From positions 35,672 through 99,671 of the forward strand of contig JAEWZY010000043.1 in assembly GCA_023394955.1 (NCBI GenBank): 64,000 bases of DNA. Reading direction: 5' to 3'. Within the stretch, counting starts at the first letter, position 1. Each line of letters opens with the position of its first letter. Both the position numbers and the translations under genes were made by a program. The notes beneath the pieces were generated by a model that saw only the letters and a program-made list of their open reading frames with translations, did no database searches and had not been told where the DNA came from. This stretch comes from Bacillota bacterium (GTDB lineage Bacteria; Bacillota; UBA4882; UBA8346). This document shows, piece by piece, positions 53,299 to 62,871 of this stretch.

Positions 53299-53736
53299 TC
53301 AGTTTAATTCTTTTTCGATCTCTTGGACCACCGTATCCAAGGCGGCAATCATTTGATCGGTTTTTTGACCGAGAACATAAGCGATCTTCACCGGTGATTT
53401 GGAAGCGGAGATTAAATTTTCCATCGCCTTACGGAAGTTTTGGTAATAGTGCTTAAAGAATAACTCAAAAACCACAAATACTTCATCGGTTTCCTGTTCT
53501 TCGGACACTGTTAGGCCGCGGGTTTTTTGATAAAGGTTGAAAATATTACGGTAGACCCGGTCCTGAAGTTTTCCGAACTCAGTACCGGTTGTCTCGGAGA
53601 CCATCCGGACGGATTTCATTGCTAAGACATCCTGAAACAAGGTCCTTTCAAAGAATTCCTCTTCATCGATGATAGTTTTGGAGACTGGAGTATCTGCCGT
53701 TTCATTAAGGCTTAAATTATTGTCATTTGTTAACAT
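53299..53736 (-). CDS. hypothetical helical protein
   Basis: 145 residues from ATG 53736 behind AAGGAGG. No membrane segment; a flexible Asn/Ser-rich start (TNDNNLSLNETADTPVSK), then several amphipathic helices (FFERTLFQDVLAMKSVRMVS, VFVVFELFFKHYYQNFRKAM, LGQKTDQMIAALDTVVQEIE). No family recognised. Divergent from alaS. Confidence 0.65.
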   Translation of the reverse strand: MLTNDNNLSLNETADTPVSKTIIDEEEFFERTLFQDVLAMKSVRMVSETTGTEFGKLQDRVYRNIFNLYQKTRGLTVSEEQETDEVFVVFELFFKHYYQNFRKAMENLISASKSPVKIAYVLGQKTDQMIAALDTVVQEIEKELN

Positions 53737-53952
53737 GGGGTTAGTCCTCCTTATTGATTTTATCATAATTCAGTAGCAAATATTTCTGACGTTAGTATTA
53801 TCTTCCTGCCCTTCCTTTTTTATACGTTAAATTTTAAAAAAATGGGTATAACCAAGGGATAATTATCTTAAATTTTTCGGCCTGGCATTAGGTGGGAAGA
53901 ATGGCGCTCATTTATGTTCCACCCCGAAGTAGTATTATTGAAAAGAGTTGCG

Positions 53953-53995
53953 CTTCAATATGTTTTCGATTAAAATGAAATCAGTTATATTGAAG
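53953..53995 (+). repeat. inverted repeat next to the alaS ribosome site
   Basis: CTTCAATAT (53953-53961) and ATATTGAAG (53987-53995) are exact complements with a 25-base loop; the right arm abuts the GAGGAG of alaS, so a hairpin could limit ribosome access. Confidence 0.4.
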
Positions 53996-54008
53996 AGGAG
54001 AGATCGCT

Positions 54009-56624
54009 TTGATATCAGCCAAACAAGTACGGGCCGAATTTTTGGAATTTTTTGAAGAGAAGGGACATGCCATTGTTCCTAGCGCCTCATTGATTCCGGA
54101 AAACGATCCCACTTTGATTTTTACTAACGCCGGAATGAACCAGTTTAAAGATGTATTTTTGGGTACCGGGACCAGGAGTTACAAGAGAGCGGCCGATTCC
54201 CAGAAATGTATCCGGGTAAGCGGTAAGCATAACGATTTGGAAGAAGTCGGGCGTGACACATATCATCATACCTTCTTTGAAATGCTTGGTAACTGGTCTT
54301 TTGGAGATTATTATAAAAAAGAAGCGATTATTTGGGCTTGGGAGCTACTGACGGAACGTTGGAAACTGCCTAAAGATAAATTATATGCCACTGTTTATAA
54401 GACCGATGCCGAGGCGGAAGGGTTATGGCGTGAATTTACCGATATCAACCCCGGCCATATCATAGCCTTTGGAGAAAAAGACAACTTTTGGGAGATGGGA
54501 GATACAGGCCCTTGCGGTCCTTGTTCCGAGATTCACATTGACTTGGGCCCGGAACGGTGTGACAAGGGACATATCCCGGGGCATGTTTGCGGGGTCAATA
54601 TAGGCTGCGCCCGCTATATCGAACTTTGGAACCTGGTCTTTATTCAATACAACCGGAAATCCGACGGTACTTTGGAAGAGCTGCCCGCTAAACATGTAGA
54701 TACCGGGATGGGTTTTGAGAGGATCGTTTCCGTTTTACAAAACGTACGTTCCAATTATGATATTGATTTATTCCGGCAAATAATTAAAGGGATCGAAGCA
54801 GTAACCAACCAAAGCTATGCTAAAGCTGAAAACCAGGTGGCATTCAGGGTAATCGCGGATCACGTTCGGTCCTTGACCTTTGCCGTCGCCGACGGAGCCC
54901 TGCCCTCCAACGAAGGCCGGGGTTATGTCTTGCGCCGTATCCTAAGGCGAGCGGCGCGTTTCGGGCGGATGCTGGGCATGGAGGAGCCATATCTTTACCG
55001 GGTAGTTCCTTATCTGGTCGAAGCGATGGGGGAAGCGTATCCGGAACTCAAAGTGAAACAAACCCATTGTGAAATGGTGATTAAAGTTGAGGAAGAAGGT
55101 TTTAACCGGACGTTGGATAAAGGGATCGAACTTTTTGAGGAGATCGCTGTCCGGTTAAAGGGGCAAGAGTTAGGGAAAGTTGATGGGGCCGACGCTTTTA
55201 AACTTTATGATACTTATGGGTTCCCCCTGGATTTGACCCAATTGATGGCTGAAGAAAAGGGATTGACAGTTGATATCGACGGATTCAACCGGGAGATGGA
55301 AAAGCAACGGGCTAAAGCCAGGGAAAGCGGTAAGTTCGTCATGGGTGAAGATTTGGCCAAGTGGGAAACGGTCAAAGATACGACTCATTCCCGGTTCCGT
55401 GGTTATGAAAGCTTATCCGGTGAGGCTGAGCTTTGCCTAATTGGAGAGGATCAAAACCATTGGCATCTAGTCTTTGATGAAACGCCTTTTTATGGTGAAT
55501 CCGGCGGCCAGATCGGCGATATTGGAACGGTTGAGGCTGGAGATACTCTTTTTCAGGTGGAGGATACTCTGAAGCGGAATGAGCGGATCGTTCATTTGGT
55601 TAGAAAAGTGGGTAGTTTTCCCAAAGAAGGCCGGTATATCTTAAAAGTTGATTCCAACCGGCGCCGGGATACGGCTTGTAACCATTCCGCCACCCACCTG
55701 TTGCAGGCCGCTTTGAGGAAAGTCCTGGGAGGGCATGTTAACCAGTCAGGTTCTTTGGTCACCTCGGAGCGTCTGCGTTTTGATTTTAGCCATTTTGAGA
55801 AAGTTCCGGAAGAAAAATTGAGTGAAATTGAAAATCTGGTCAACCAAGTCATTGCCGCGGGAATTCCGGTTTGCACCGAGGAAAAAAGCTATCAAGAGGC
55901 TATTGACTCCGGAGTTACCGCTTTGTTCGGGGAGAAATACGGCGATCGGGTCCGGGTGGTAACGGTTGATGGTGTCAGCAGCGAGTTATGCGGCGGGACC
56001 CATGTGGACAATACCGCTCAGATCCGGTTATTCAGAATCATCTCCGAAAGCAGTGTGGCTACTGGAATCCGGAGAATCGAGGCTGTTACCGGAAACGAGG
56101 CTTTAAAACTATATAATCAGGAACGGGAAGTGTTAAAGGAAATCTGTCATGCATTGAAGACTGATCCGGGTCAGGCGGTTACTAAAGTGAACAGCTTGAT
56201 CGAGGAGAATATCAAACACCAAAAAGAATTGGCCAAATACAATCAAGATCAGGCTTCCGGACAAGTCAAAGAGTTGTTCGATAACATTAAAACTGTCAAT
56301 GGGATTAAATATGTAGTGGCCCGGATCGACGGGTTAAGCATGGAACTATTGCGGGAGGCCGTCGATAAACTCCGTGACCGGATGGGTACCGGAGTGGCGG
56401 CGTTAGGAACGGTCAATGACGGGAAGGTAGCCTTTGTGGTCGGAGTCACCAAGGACTTGACCTCAAAGGTGCAGGCCGGTTCGCTCATTAAGGCTGTTGC
56501 CGCTGAGACCGGCGGCAGTGGCGGAGGCCGTCCCGATCTGGCTCAAGCCGGAGGCAACGATGCTGCCAAAATCGACCAGGCGCTTCAAGTCGGGGAGAAG
56601 ATGATTGTAGAAATTTTAGGTTAG
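54009..56624 (+). CDS. alaS: alanyl-tRNA synthetase
   Basis: 871 residues, TTG start behind GAGGAGAG. Class II core motifs are present (FLEFFEEKGHAIVPSASLIP, TNAGMNQFKDVFLG, DVGRDTYHHTFFEMLGNWSFG-like segment, DTGMGFERIVSVLQ, EGRGYVLRRILRRAARFGR), then the editing domain zinc site (NHSATHLLQAALR, CGGTHV) and the DHHA1 domain with GGSGGGRPDLAQAGG. Length is normal. It charges tRNA-Ala. Confidence 0.98.
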   Translation: MISAKQVRAEFLEFFEEKGHAIVPSASLIPENDPTLIFTNAGMNQFKDVFLGTGTRSYKRAADSQKCIRVSGKHNDLEEVGRDTYHHTFFEMLGNWSFGDYYKKEAIIWAWELLTERWKLPKDKLYATVYKTDAEAEGLWREFTDINPGHIIAFGEKDNFWEMGDTGPCGPCSEIHIDLGPERCDKGHIPGHVCGVNIGCARYIELWNLVFIQYNRKSDGTLEELPAKHVDTGMGFERIVSVLQNVRSNYDIDLFRQIIKGIEAVTNQSYAKAENQVAFRVIADHVRSLTFAVADGALPSNEGRGYVLRRILRRAARFGRMLGMEEPYLYRVVPYLVEAMGEAYPELKVKQTHCEMVIKVEEEGFNRTLDKGIELFEEIAVRLKGQELGKVDGADAFKLYDTYGFPLDLTQLMAEEKGLTVDIDGFNREMEKQRAKARESGKFVMGEDLAKWETVKDTTHSRFRGYESLSGEAELCLIGEDQNHWHLVFDETPFYGESGGQIGDIGTVEAGDTLFQVEDTLKRNERIVHLVRKVGSFPKEGRYILKVDSNRRRDTACNHSATHLLQAALRKVLGGHVNQSGSLVTSERLRFDFSHFEKVPEEKLSEIENLVNQVIAAGIPVCTEEKSYQEAIDSGVTALFGEKYGDRVRVVTVDGVSSELCGGTHVDNTAQIRLFRIISESSVATGIRRIEAVTGNEALKLYNQEREVLKEICHALKTDPGQAVTKVNSLIEENIKHQKELAKYNQDQASGQVKELFDNIKTVNGIKYVVARIDGLSMELLREAVDKLRDRMGTGVAALGTVNDGKVAFVVGVTKDLTSKVQAGSLIKAVAAETGGSGGGRPDLAQAGGNDAAKIDQALQVGEKMIVEILG

Positions 56625-56673
56625 GCATGAACATTCAGTTTAATCCTAATTTTAGATTATCGGAGTGAACTTC

Positions 56674-57495
56674 TTGTGCTTTGTAGATTATCATATTCAT
56701 ACTAAACGTTGCCGGCATGCGTGCGGCGAAGACCGGGAGTATGTGGAGGCCGCTTTAGAGAAAGGCCTCAAGGAAATGGGATTTGCCGATCATGTGCCCC
56801 GCTTTTATGAGCCGCCTTCTCCCGACATTAAAGTTAGCGAGCGGGGGATGGACCGCGTTGAACTAGACGGGTATCTGGAATCAGTCTTTAAATTGCGCCA
56901 AGAATATCCGGGAATTTCGATCAAACTAGGGTTGGAAGTGGATTACGTTCCCGGTTGGGAGCGGGCAACCGAGGCGATTACCACCCAATACCCTTGGGAT
57001 TATATTATCGGTTCGGTCCATTTCATCTCCGAATGGAGTTACGGCTATATTGCCAATGAAAAAGACCACGGTCCGGAAGAAGTGTATCCGGTCTACTTCG
57101 ATCGGGTGGCTCAAGCGGCTGAAAGCGGTTTGTTCGATATTTTAGCCCATGTGGATTTGCCGAAACGGGCCTTTACCCGTTTGGCCCCGGAACTAATGAC
57201 CGAGTTGCATCAGGCTTTGGCGATCCGGCTTGGTAAAGCGGGAGCGGTGATTGAGTTAAATACTTACGGGATTCGCGGCTCAAAACTTGGTGATGTCGGG
57301 ATCTACCCGGATCAGGGTTTGTTGCGGCTCTGCCGCCAACAGGGGGTCCGGGTGACCCTCGGCTCCGACGCCCACCGGCCCCAGGATGTGGGGGCTGATT
57401 TTGACCGGGCCGCGGAACTTCTTACTAACGTGGGTTACCAGGAGCTGGTGGTTTTTAATAAGCGAAGAGCGGGATTGGTGAAATGGAGGGAATGA
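56674..57495 (+). CDS. PHP-domain histidinol-phosphatase-like protein
   Basis: 273 residues from TTG 56674 (GGAG 9 bases upstream; GTG 56665 lies inside that site). PHP metal ligands: DYHIHTKRCRHA, GFADHVPRF, GLEVDYVPG, IGSVHFI, AHVDLPKR and GSDAHRPQDVG. This is the HisK-type fold of histidinol-phosphate phosphatases; no other his gene is near, so the substrate may differ. Confidence 0.88.
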   Translation: MCFVDYHIHTKRCRHACGEDREYVEAALEKGLKEMGFADHVPRFYEPPSPDIKVSERGMDRVELDGYLESVFKLRQEYPGISIKLGLEVDYVPGWERATEAITTQYPWDYIIGSVHFISEWSYGYIANEKDHGPEEVYPVYFDRVAQAAESGLFDILAHVDLPKRAFTRLAPELMTELHQALAIRLGKAGAVIELNTYGIRGSKLGDVGIYPDQGLLRLCRQQGVRVTLGSDAHRPQDVGADFDRAAELLTNVGYQELVVFNKRRAGLVKWRE

Positions 57496-57504
57496 CCTCC
57501 GTTT

Positions 57505-57653
57505 TGCATTTGAGCGAAAGCATTGTTAACCATGGCCGCCTTGAAGACTTCTTGGGGTTCGACGGTGATGGAGTCGAGGTTGCCGACGGCTAAGACATGG
57601 AGGCCGAGGAGTTTGTGTTTGGTGTTCAAAGATATGTTAAGCGATTCGCGCAA
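57505..57653 (-). pseudogene. RadC-family (JAB/MPN) gene fragment
   Basis: The minus frame reads NISLNTKHKLLGLHVLAVGN then LDSITVEPQEVFKAAMVNNA, which is the N-terminal strand pair of the RadC MPN domain (LDTKxxxL...G..N.SxVxPREVFKxA). The following His-x-His-Pro-x-Gly zinc motif is absent: the text decays to FAQMQNGGHS. A remnant only. Confidence 0.65.
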
Positions 57654-57707
57654 TGATATTTAAGAAATGCTTTAATATGCTATATTATGTTTAGGTGGTG
57701 GCAATAC

Positions 57708-58160
57708 TTGAGCGCTATTTTTGCGAATCGTTTAAAATCAGAACGTGAATCTAAGGGTTGGACTCAGGAGCAATTTGCTGAGATTTTAGGAGTATCAAAC
57801 GGAACAGTTTCAGGATATGAAAGGAATTATCGGGAACCTGACTTTGACACTCTAATTAAAATCGCCCGACAACTTAATGTTTCAATTGATTATTTATTGG
57901 GGAATTCAGATATTCGAAATCCCCTTATTGAACATATTGAATCCCTTGATGTCTCCATATCAAGGGACTTAAGCTTACATAAGAATTCAGATCAATTAAT
58001 TACCCGAATCACCGAATTAATAACTCGTTCCAAAAGAAAAATGACTAAGAAAGAAGGGGATTTCGTTCTCGCGATTATTAAAGAATATATTGAAATATTA
58101 AAAACAACAAAAAAACATCTTCTTAAACTCTCACCTAAAAATTTTACTAGTCCCGGTTAG
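57708..58160 (+). CDS. XRE-family HTH regulator
   Basis: 150 residues from TTG 57708 (AGGTGG 8 bases upstream; ATG 57687 possible). Classic Cro/CI helix-turn-helix: ANRLKSERESKGWTQEQFAEILGVSNGTVSGYERNYREPDFDTLIKIARQLNVSIDYLLG, then a helical C-terminus with LITRITELITR and a basic tail. Likely an autonomous phage- or stress-type repressor; target unknown. Confidence 0.92.
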   Translation: MSAIFANRLKSERESKGWTQEQFAEILGVSNGTVSGYERNYREPDFDTLIKIARQLNVSIDYLLGNSDIRNPLIEHIESLDVSISRDLSLHKNSDQLITRITELITRSKRKMTKKEGDFVLAIIKEYIEILKTTKKHLLKLSPKNFTSPG

Positions 58161-58166
58161 TAGATT

Positions 58167-58208
58167 AATAACAAAGGATTGCCTCGGAGGCGATCCTTTG
58201 TTATTTTA
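58167..58208 (+). terminator. terminator and intron insertion target
   Basis: Stem 58167-58184 with 58188-58205 (18 bp, one G-T pair), loop CGG, then ATTTTA. The group II intron begins 2 bases downstream, the usual insertion site of class C introns. Confidence 0.9.
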
Positions 58209-58209
58209 G

Positions 58210-59299
58210 GTGCGCCCAGCATGGGCGCAATCTAATCGGTGAAAGTCCGTAGTCCGCCCTGGTAGTGGGAAGGACATAGCTGAACACCAAGGGTGTCCAC
58301 CGCGAGGTGGAATCTGAAGAAAGGTGTAGGCAAATCTCCGGTCTGACGAATAGAAATCACATTAGGCTGCAAGCAAGGATAAGACTGCGCAACAAGTCGA
58401 AGACCAATAACTACTCGGAATTGTCGGCAGTAAATGTGGCAGATACATGGGGAGAAAGATTGCGTTCTTACCTGGGAAGGTCTCACGGACAGGCGGAAAC
58501 AGAGTAAGAAGCTCAGTTGAAACAAGATTTATCGCGAGAAGTCAGCAGCAGCCATAGTACGGAGGTGTCGCGACACCGAAGGAAGGGCCGAACCAGAGAA
58601 GATGAGGGTCAATGAAAGTTACTGAAAGTGGCAAATCAAAACACAGACAACTTCAAAAGGAAGGCTATCCGCCAAAGGTATCTGCGGAACAGAGAGAATA
58701 TGCGGAAGCGTGCGCGCCGCCAAAGATGACCGAAACCGACATCACCAACACAAACCAGCAGACGGAAGGATTACTACGTCTACAAAGGAGAAGGAAGACT
58801 CAAGGTCCATCCTAAAAGCATCCGTAAACTAAAAGATAAAATCCGGGGAATAACCGGACGCAGTAATGGCATGGGCATACAAGAAAGGAGAACCCGGCTC
58901 AACCAAGTTATTAGGGGCTGGGTAAACTACTTCAAGCTGGCGGACATGAAGAAGCTCCTAAAAGAATTGGACGGATGGACAAGAAGCCGGATTAGAATGG
59001 TAACTTGGAAACGATGGAAAAAGGTACGGACACGCTTTGAAAACCTCAAACGAGCAGGATTGGATGAGGAGAGGGCAGGGATGTGGGCAAACACAAGAAA
59101 GGGCTACTGGCGAATCGCCCATAGCCCAATCTTGCTAAGAGTTTTATCCAATGAACGCTTTAAGCGTGCCGGATATCTCAGTTTTGTGGCATATTATTCT
59201 GCTTGTGAAGTGTAAACTTTGGAAGCGCCGTATACCGAACGGTACATACGGTGCTGTGGGAGGTCGGCTACTCAATTAATGGGTAGCCTCCTACCCGAT
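58210..59299 (+). mobile_element. group IIC intron, internally deleted
   Basis: The 5' end GTGCGCCCAGCATGGGCGCA...TCTAATCGGTGAAAGTCC is the start of class C group II introns. The 3' end carries domain V-like AGCGCCGTA...TACGGTGCT (59222-59255) and a domain VI-like hairpin (GGTCGGCTAC/GGGTAGCCTCC), ending GAT at 59299. The total length, about 1.09 kb, is well below the roughly 1.9 kb of an intact intron with its protein, because the reverse-transcriptase part is missing. Inserted right after a terminator. Confidence 0.85.
58612..59215 (+). pseudogene. group II intron protein with RT domain deleted
   Basis: An N-terminal piece starts at ATG 58612 (MKVTESGKSKHRQLQKEGYP), shifts frame near 58740-58772, and continues as YYVYKGEGRLKVHPKSIRKL, RGITGRSNGMGIQERRTRLN, QVIRGWVNYFKLADMKKLL and an RxRxxxWKxWKK segment, the thumb/maturase and X domain of the intron protein. 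Reverse-transcriptase motifs, including YADD, are absent. Not functional for mobility by itself. Confidence 0.82.
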
Positions 59300-59712
59300 T
59301 ACGACAGGATATCTGGTTATTCGAGTTGCTGCGGGGCTAATGATTTATGCCAAAGTCTAATTTTTTGGTATTATAACCGATAAACTAAATGATGGGCTTT
59401 TATATTTATTTTGTAATTGATGGAAAAAAATTATATTAAGATGAAAAAAGAAGCTTGAAAGAGGAAGCAAGACAACAAGAAACGGCTGAAGGGGCCGTTT
59501 TAGTTTAGGATGATAGAATTTATTGCTGAATGTATTGATAATTAAATGATAATAGAAAAGTTACTTTAATGTTTTATGAGATATGCTGAGAAAATTGTTG
59601 GTGATGGGGAATTAAAAATGGCTAAAACCAAAAACAAAAAGGGTGGAAATCAAGAAACAACATAATAAAGATTTTAAAATCCTCTGACGAACATGGTTGG
59701 TTACATTTATAT
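59300..59712. other. intergenic region, 413 bases
   Basis: Contains a terminator-like AACGGC/GCCGTT hairpin at 59481-59499 with T residues after, and a short frame MAKTKNKKGGNQETT at 59618 ending in TAA before the next ORF. No other feature is convincing. Confidence 0.4.
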
Positions 59713-60156
59713 GTGGCACAAAGAATGGATAAGCAAAAAAACTTCATTAGGTTAAAAAAATATATGAATTGGTTTAGTATACCCGACCCAAAGCACCTAT
59801 TACTTGTTCAAAGTATGTTAAAACAAGGAGCGAATGAACTGGGCTGGACATATCAAGATATTTCCAATATAAAAATAGACGTGGAGATTGGTGAAAACTC
59901 AGACTGTTTTGAGAGGGATTCGGTTTTAGGTGAAATTCCTGATGAGATTATTGAATTCATGGAGAATTATCCTGACTTTGTCCATAGAATTCTTGCATTA
60001 AAGATGAGTTCGGATGATCTTAAATATATTATCGAATTAGTCAATTTATTAGAGGATTCCATTATTCAATCCGGGGCTAGATTTAAAACGGCATTTAAAG
60101 AAGTTATCGAAAAAATTTCGTCAAAGAAAAAGGGCTTAAAACAATGGAAGACGTAG
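59713..60156 (+). CDS. hypothetical protein, possibly 5' broken
   Basis: 147 residues. The frame is open upstream to about 59626, but no ribosome site is near GTG 59713; a + frame starting ATG 59618 (MAKTKNKKGGNQETT) would need a frameshift to join it. The sequence is mixed helical (MNWFSIPDPKHLLLVQSMLK, EIPDEIIEFMENYPDFVHRI) with an acidic centre. Its last ten residues (KKKGLKQWKT) overlap the IS256-type transposase, so the C-terminus is probably chimeric. No family recognised. Confidence 0.4.
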   Translation: MAQRMDKQKNFIRLKKYMNWFSIPDPKHLLLVQSMLKQGANELGWTYQDISNIKIDVEIGENSDCFERDSVLGEIPDEIIEFMENYPDFVHRILALKMSSDDLKYIIELVNLLEDSIIQSGARFKTAFKEVIEKISSKKKGLKQWKT

Positions 60157-61300
60157 AAAACTTCGTCAAGGAATTAGTAGGGCCAACCATCCAAGCCTTA
60201 CTGGAAGCAGAGATGGAAAACCAGCTTGGTTATAGCAAGTATGACTATAAAAACAAATAGACTGATAATTCACGGAATGGCTCAACCAAAAAGACCGTTC
60301 GAACTAACCACGGCGAAATAGATTTACAAATACCTCGCGATCGTGATGGCGAATTTGACCCAATTGTAGTCAAAAAACATCAAAAAAGCGTCACCAGCAT
60401 TGAAGACCGGATCATCTCAATGTATGCCAGAGGAATGACAGTCCGGGACATTCAAAAACATCTAAACGATATATATGGAATTGAAGCATCACCGACTTCA
60501 AACATCACCGATAAAATTCTACCTTTAATCACTGAATGGCAAAATCGGCCGTTACTTCCTGTGTATGCTCTGGTCTTTTTAGACGCCATTCACTACAAAG
60601 TGAGACACAATAGCCAAATTATCGGTAAAGCCGCTTATATGGTTGTTGGAATTGATTTAGACGGCAGAAAAGACGTACTTGGCATGTGGGTTGGTGAAGC
60701 GGAAAGCGCCACCTTTTGGTTAAATGTCTTAACCGAATTACAAAACCGCGGTGTTAAAGACATCCTAATTATGAGTGTTGATAATTTAACAGGTATCAGT
60801 CAGGCTATCTCCGCCTGCTTCCCCCAGACTGAAATACAGAAATGTGTGGTCCACCAAATTCGTAACTCGTTTAAATATGTACCAAGAAAACACATAAACG
60901 AATTTATGAATGATTTAAAACCGGTTTACCAAGCCCCCAGCGAAAAGGAAGGATTACGTTATTTAGATTTACTTGAGCAAAAGTGGGGAACAAGTATGTT
61001 CTAGCTGTTAAGCCATGGCGTACCAACTGGAATGAACTAGCTATATTTTTTAATTATTCTGCTGAATTACGAAAAATCATGTACACTACTAATATTATTG
61101 AATCTTATCATCGTCAACTACGAAAGGTTACCAAAGCAAAGAGTATTTTCCCTAATGATGAAGCTTTATTGAAGATATTATATCTGATTACGATTGATGT
61201 AACCGAAAAATGGACTAAACGTGTCCCGGAATGGCAATCGATTATTACTAAATTAGCGATTCGTTTTGGTGAGCGGGTGACCAAAAACTTATCATATTAA
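60144..61300 (+). pseudogene. IS256-family transposase, decayed
   Basis: Reading from ATG 60144: MEDVENFVKELVGPTIQALL, EAEMENQLGYSKYDYKNK, then an in-frame TAG at 60258, then TDNSRNGSTKKTVRTNHGEI, IPRDRDGEFDPIVVKKHQKS, DAIHYKVR (first Asp), MSVDNLTG (second Asp) and, after a one-base shift near 60980-60990, VLAVKPWRTNWNEL and TTNIIESYHRQLRKVTKA (Glu). Family identity is clear; the stop codon and the frameshift inactivate it. Codons upstream of 60144 in the same frame (NFVKEKGLKT) look like part of the transposase N-terminus. Confidence 0.9.
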
Positions 61301-61305
61301 ATTGG

Positions 61306-61334
61306 AGTTTACACAAAAAATTTGACAGACCCTC
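61306..61334 (+). repeat. right terminal inverted repeat of the IS256-type element
   Basis: AGTTTACACAAAAAATTTGAC followed by AGACCCTC just after the transposase stop matches the outward-facing end of IS256-type elements. I find no matching left end between 57.5 and 60.1 kb. Confidence 0.6.
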
Positions 61335-61407
61335 AAGAAATTAGTTAGTTCAAAAAAGATAGTTAATCCGCGCCATTTAGCTCTAAGATACTTTCGAATG
61401 AAGCTAA

Positions 61408-61623
61408 AGGCACGGACTGATCTTTCTGCGTTACATCTTCGGCGCTTTTGAGGAACTTTATAACAAGCTCCAAAGCGACCAAGGCGAATACGACGGGGCT
61501 GACCCGGAGGATAAGGAAGAGTACAAGGACAATCCTTTCGGGAAAATATCATTGTCATTCACCGGACCAAGTATGGGTTTAAGCAACGGCGGTATCAATA
61601 GAAATGGTTTTCTTTTGGCCTAA
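61408..61623 (+). pseudogene. C-terminal gene remnant of unknown family
   Basis: A start-less open stretch of 71 codons with high-complexity residues (FLRYIFGAFEELYNKLQSDQ, GEYDGADPEDKEEYKDN, FTGPSMGLSNGGINRNGF) ends in TAA at 61621. Preceded by stops in frame. Overlaps the last 45 bases of the MFS gene on the other strand. Probably the tail of a gene cut by the IS event. Confidence 0.35.
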
Positions 61624-62871
61624 TCTCAACCAAATTAGCAATCCGATACCAATAAACAGGATACTTATGGATATTACATAAATCAAATTGGGGTCCGATT
61701 GGTATAGATGGCCGGAGGCCAGACCCATTCCGGCGCTGGAGATGGAGACTGCCGTATTATGGAGGGCGTAAACTCCAGCCCGTTCCTTGCCTTGAGTAAC
61801 CTCAGCCAGCAGCGAATCGTTAAAGGGTTTTACTACTCCAAAACCGATAGCGAACAGGATGACTGCGATGATTGTCACCCCGAATTTGGCCGGAGGAATT
61901 GTAATAAACAGGACTAAAGCTAATATTTGAAAGATTAATCCCGCGGCCATGTGGGAAAAACGCCGTTCGTGGGAGAGGCGCGGCGTTAAAAAGGAGAAGA
62001 CCAACAGCATCATCAAGGCGTTTATGCCGCCGAGAAGGGAGATGGTTGATTTGTCAAGCTTTAAGACTTCCGTCAGAAACGGGGCGTAGTAAAGGCTTTG
62101 AAAAGTGCCGATGGGAAGATAAGCGTTGAACAGAACGCTGATGGTCAAGGCGATGATCACCACCGGTTTGGTCTTTAGGGTTTTAAATAGGCTTAAATCA
62201 ATTTTCCTACGCTCGATTGGTTTTTGTCCGCGGTCCGCTTTACGCTCGTCAAGGATTGCTTGGCCGATCCCGGTTTCTCTGTAATAGTGGTTCCTTATTA
62301 AAAACATGACGGTCATACTAAGAGCGGCAAAAGTCAGTAAGATTTTTTCGCCATTGATGATGCTCATTTGATTGACTAGAATCCCGGCCAGAGGGGTAAA
62401 GATTCCCACCGAAATGTTAATAGCGTTTATAAGGTTATAAGCCGCTACTTGCTCCGGGATCTTGGCGTCTTCAACCACCATCAGGTTCCAACTGACCTGG
62501 GTGATCCGGGACATGCCGTTAATGACTTGGGCCAAGGCAAACATCTCAAAACTTCCCGAAAACAGATAGATAAGTATTGAACCAGGCCAGGAGATAAGGT
62601 CGAAGATTAAAGTGGTTTTTCTGCGGCCGAGGCGATCGGTGATTAAGCCGCCGACTATAGAAAAGATGATGTTGGCTATAAAGCCGATGGAGATCAAATA
62701 CCCCAGTTGGGTATCGGTGATTCCCCGTTCCTTCATGTAGAGGCTAAGATAAAAGGTATATAAAACCCAGGGAATTCCCCATAAGGGCTCACAGATTACG
62801 GAAACGCGACTGTTACCCGTCAAAGTTTTAAAAGAATCGATGATATGGGCGGTCCTAAGCTCCGCATTCAT
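61579..62871 (-). CDS. MFS transporter
   Basis: 430 residues, 12 hydrophobic segments, ATG behind GGAG. Motif A appears as GGLITDRLGRRKTT in the loop after helix 2; the second half has LSFLTPRLSHERR. No substrate can be named. The start overlaps the end of the DeoR gene by 17 bases, so the two are coupled. Confidence 0.88.
   Translation of the reverse strand: MNAELRTAHIIDSFKTLTGNSRVSVICEPLWGIPWVLYTFYLSLYMKERGITDTQLGYLISIGFIANIIFSIVGGLITDRLGRRKTTLIFDLISWPGSILIYLFSGSFEMFALAQVINGMSRITQVSWNLMVVEDAKIPEQVAAYNLINAINISVGIFTPLAGILVNQMSIINGEKILLTFAALSMTVMFLIRNHYYRETGIGQAILDERKADRGQKPIERRKIDLSLFKTLKTKPVVIIALTISVLFNAYLPIGTFQSLYYAPFLTEVLKLDKSTISLLGGINALMMLLVFSFLTPRLSHERRFSHMAAGLIFQILALVLFITIPPAKFGVTIIAVILFAIGFGVVKPFNDSLLAEVTQGKERAGVYALHNTAVSISSAGMGLASGHLYQSDPNLIYVISISILFIGIGLLIWLRLGQKKTISIDTAVA

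Noticed and set aside
53767..54008. T-box leader upstream of alaS
   Set aside because: No T-box bulge sequence (TGGNACC type) or specifier hairpin is visible.
56674..57495. hisK as a firm gene name for the PHP protein
   Set aside because: No histidine biosynthesis gene nearby; the PHP family has several substrates.
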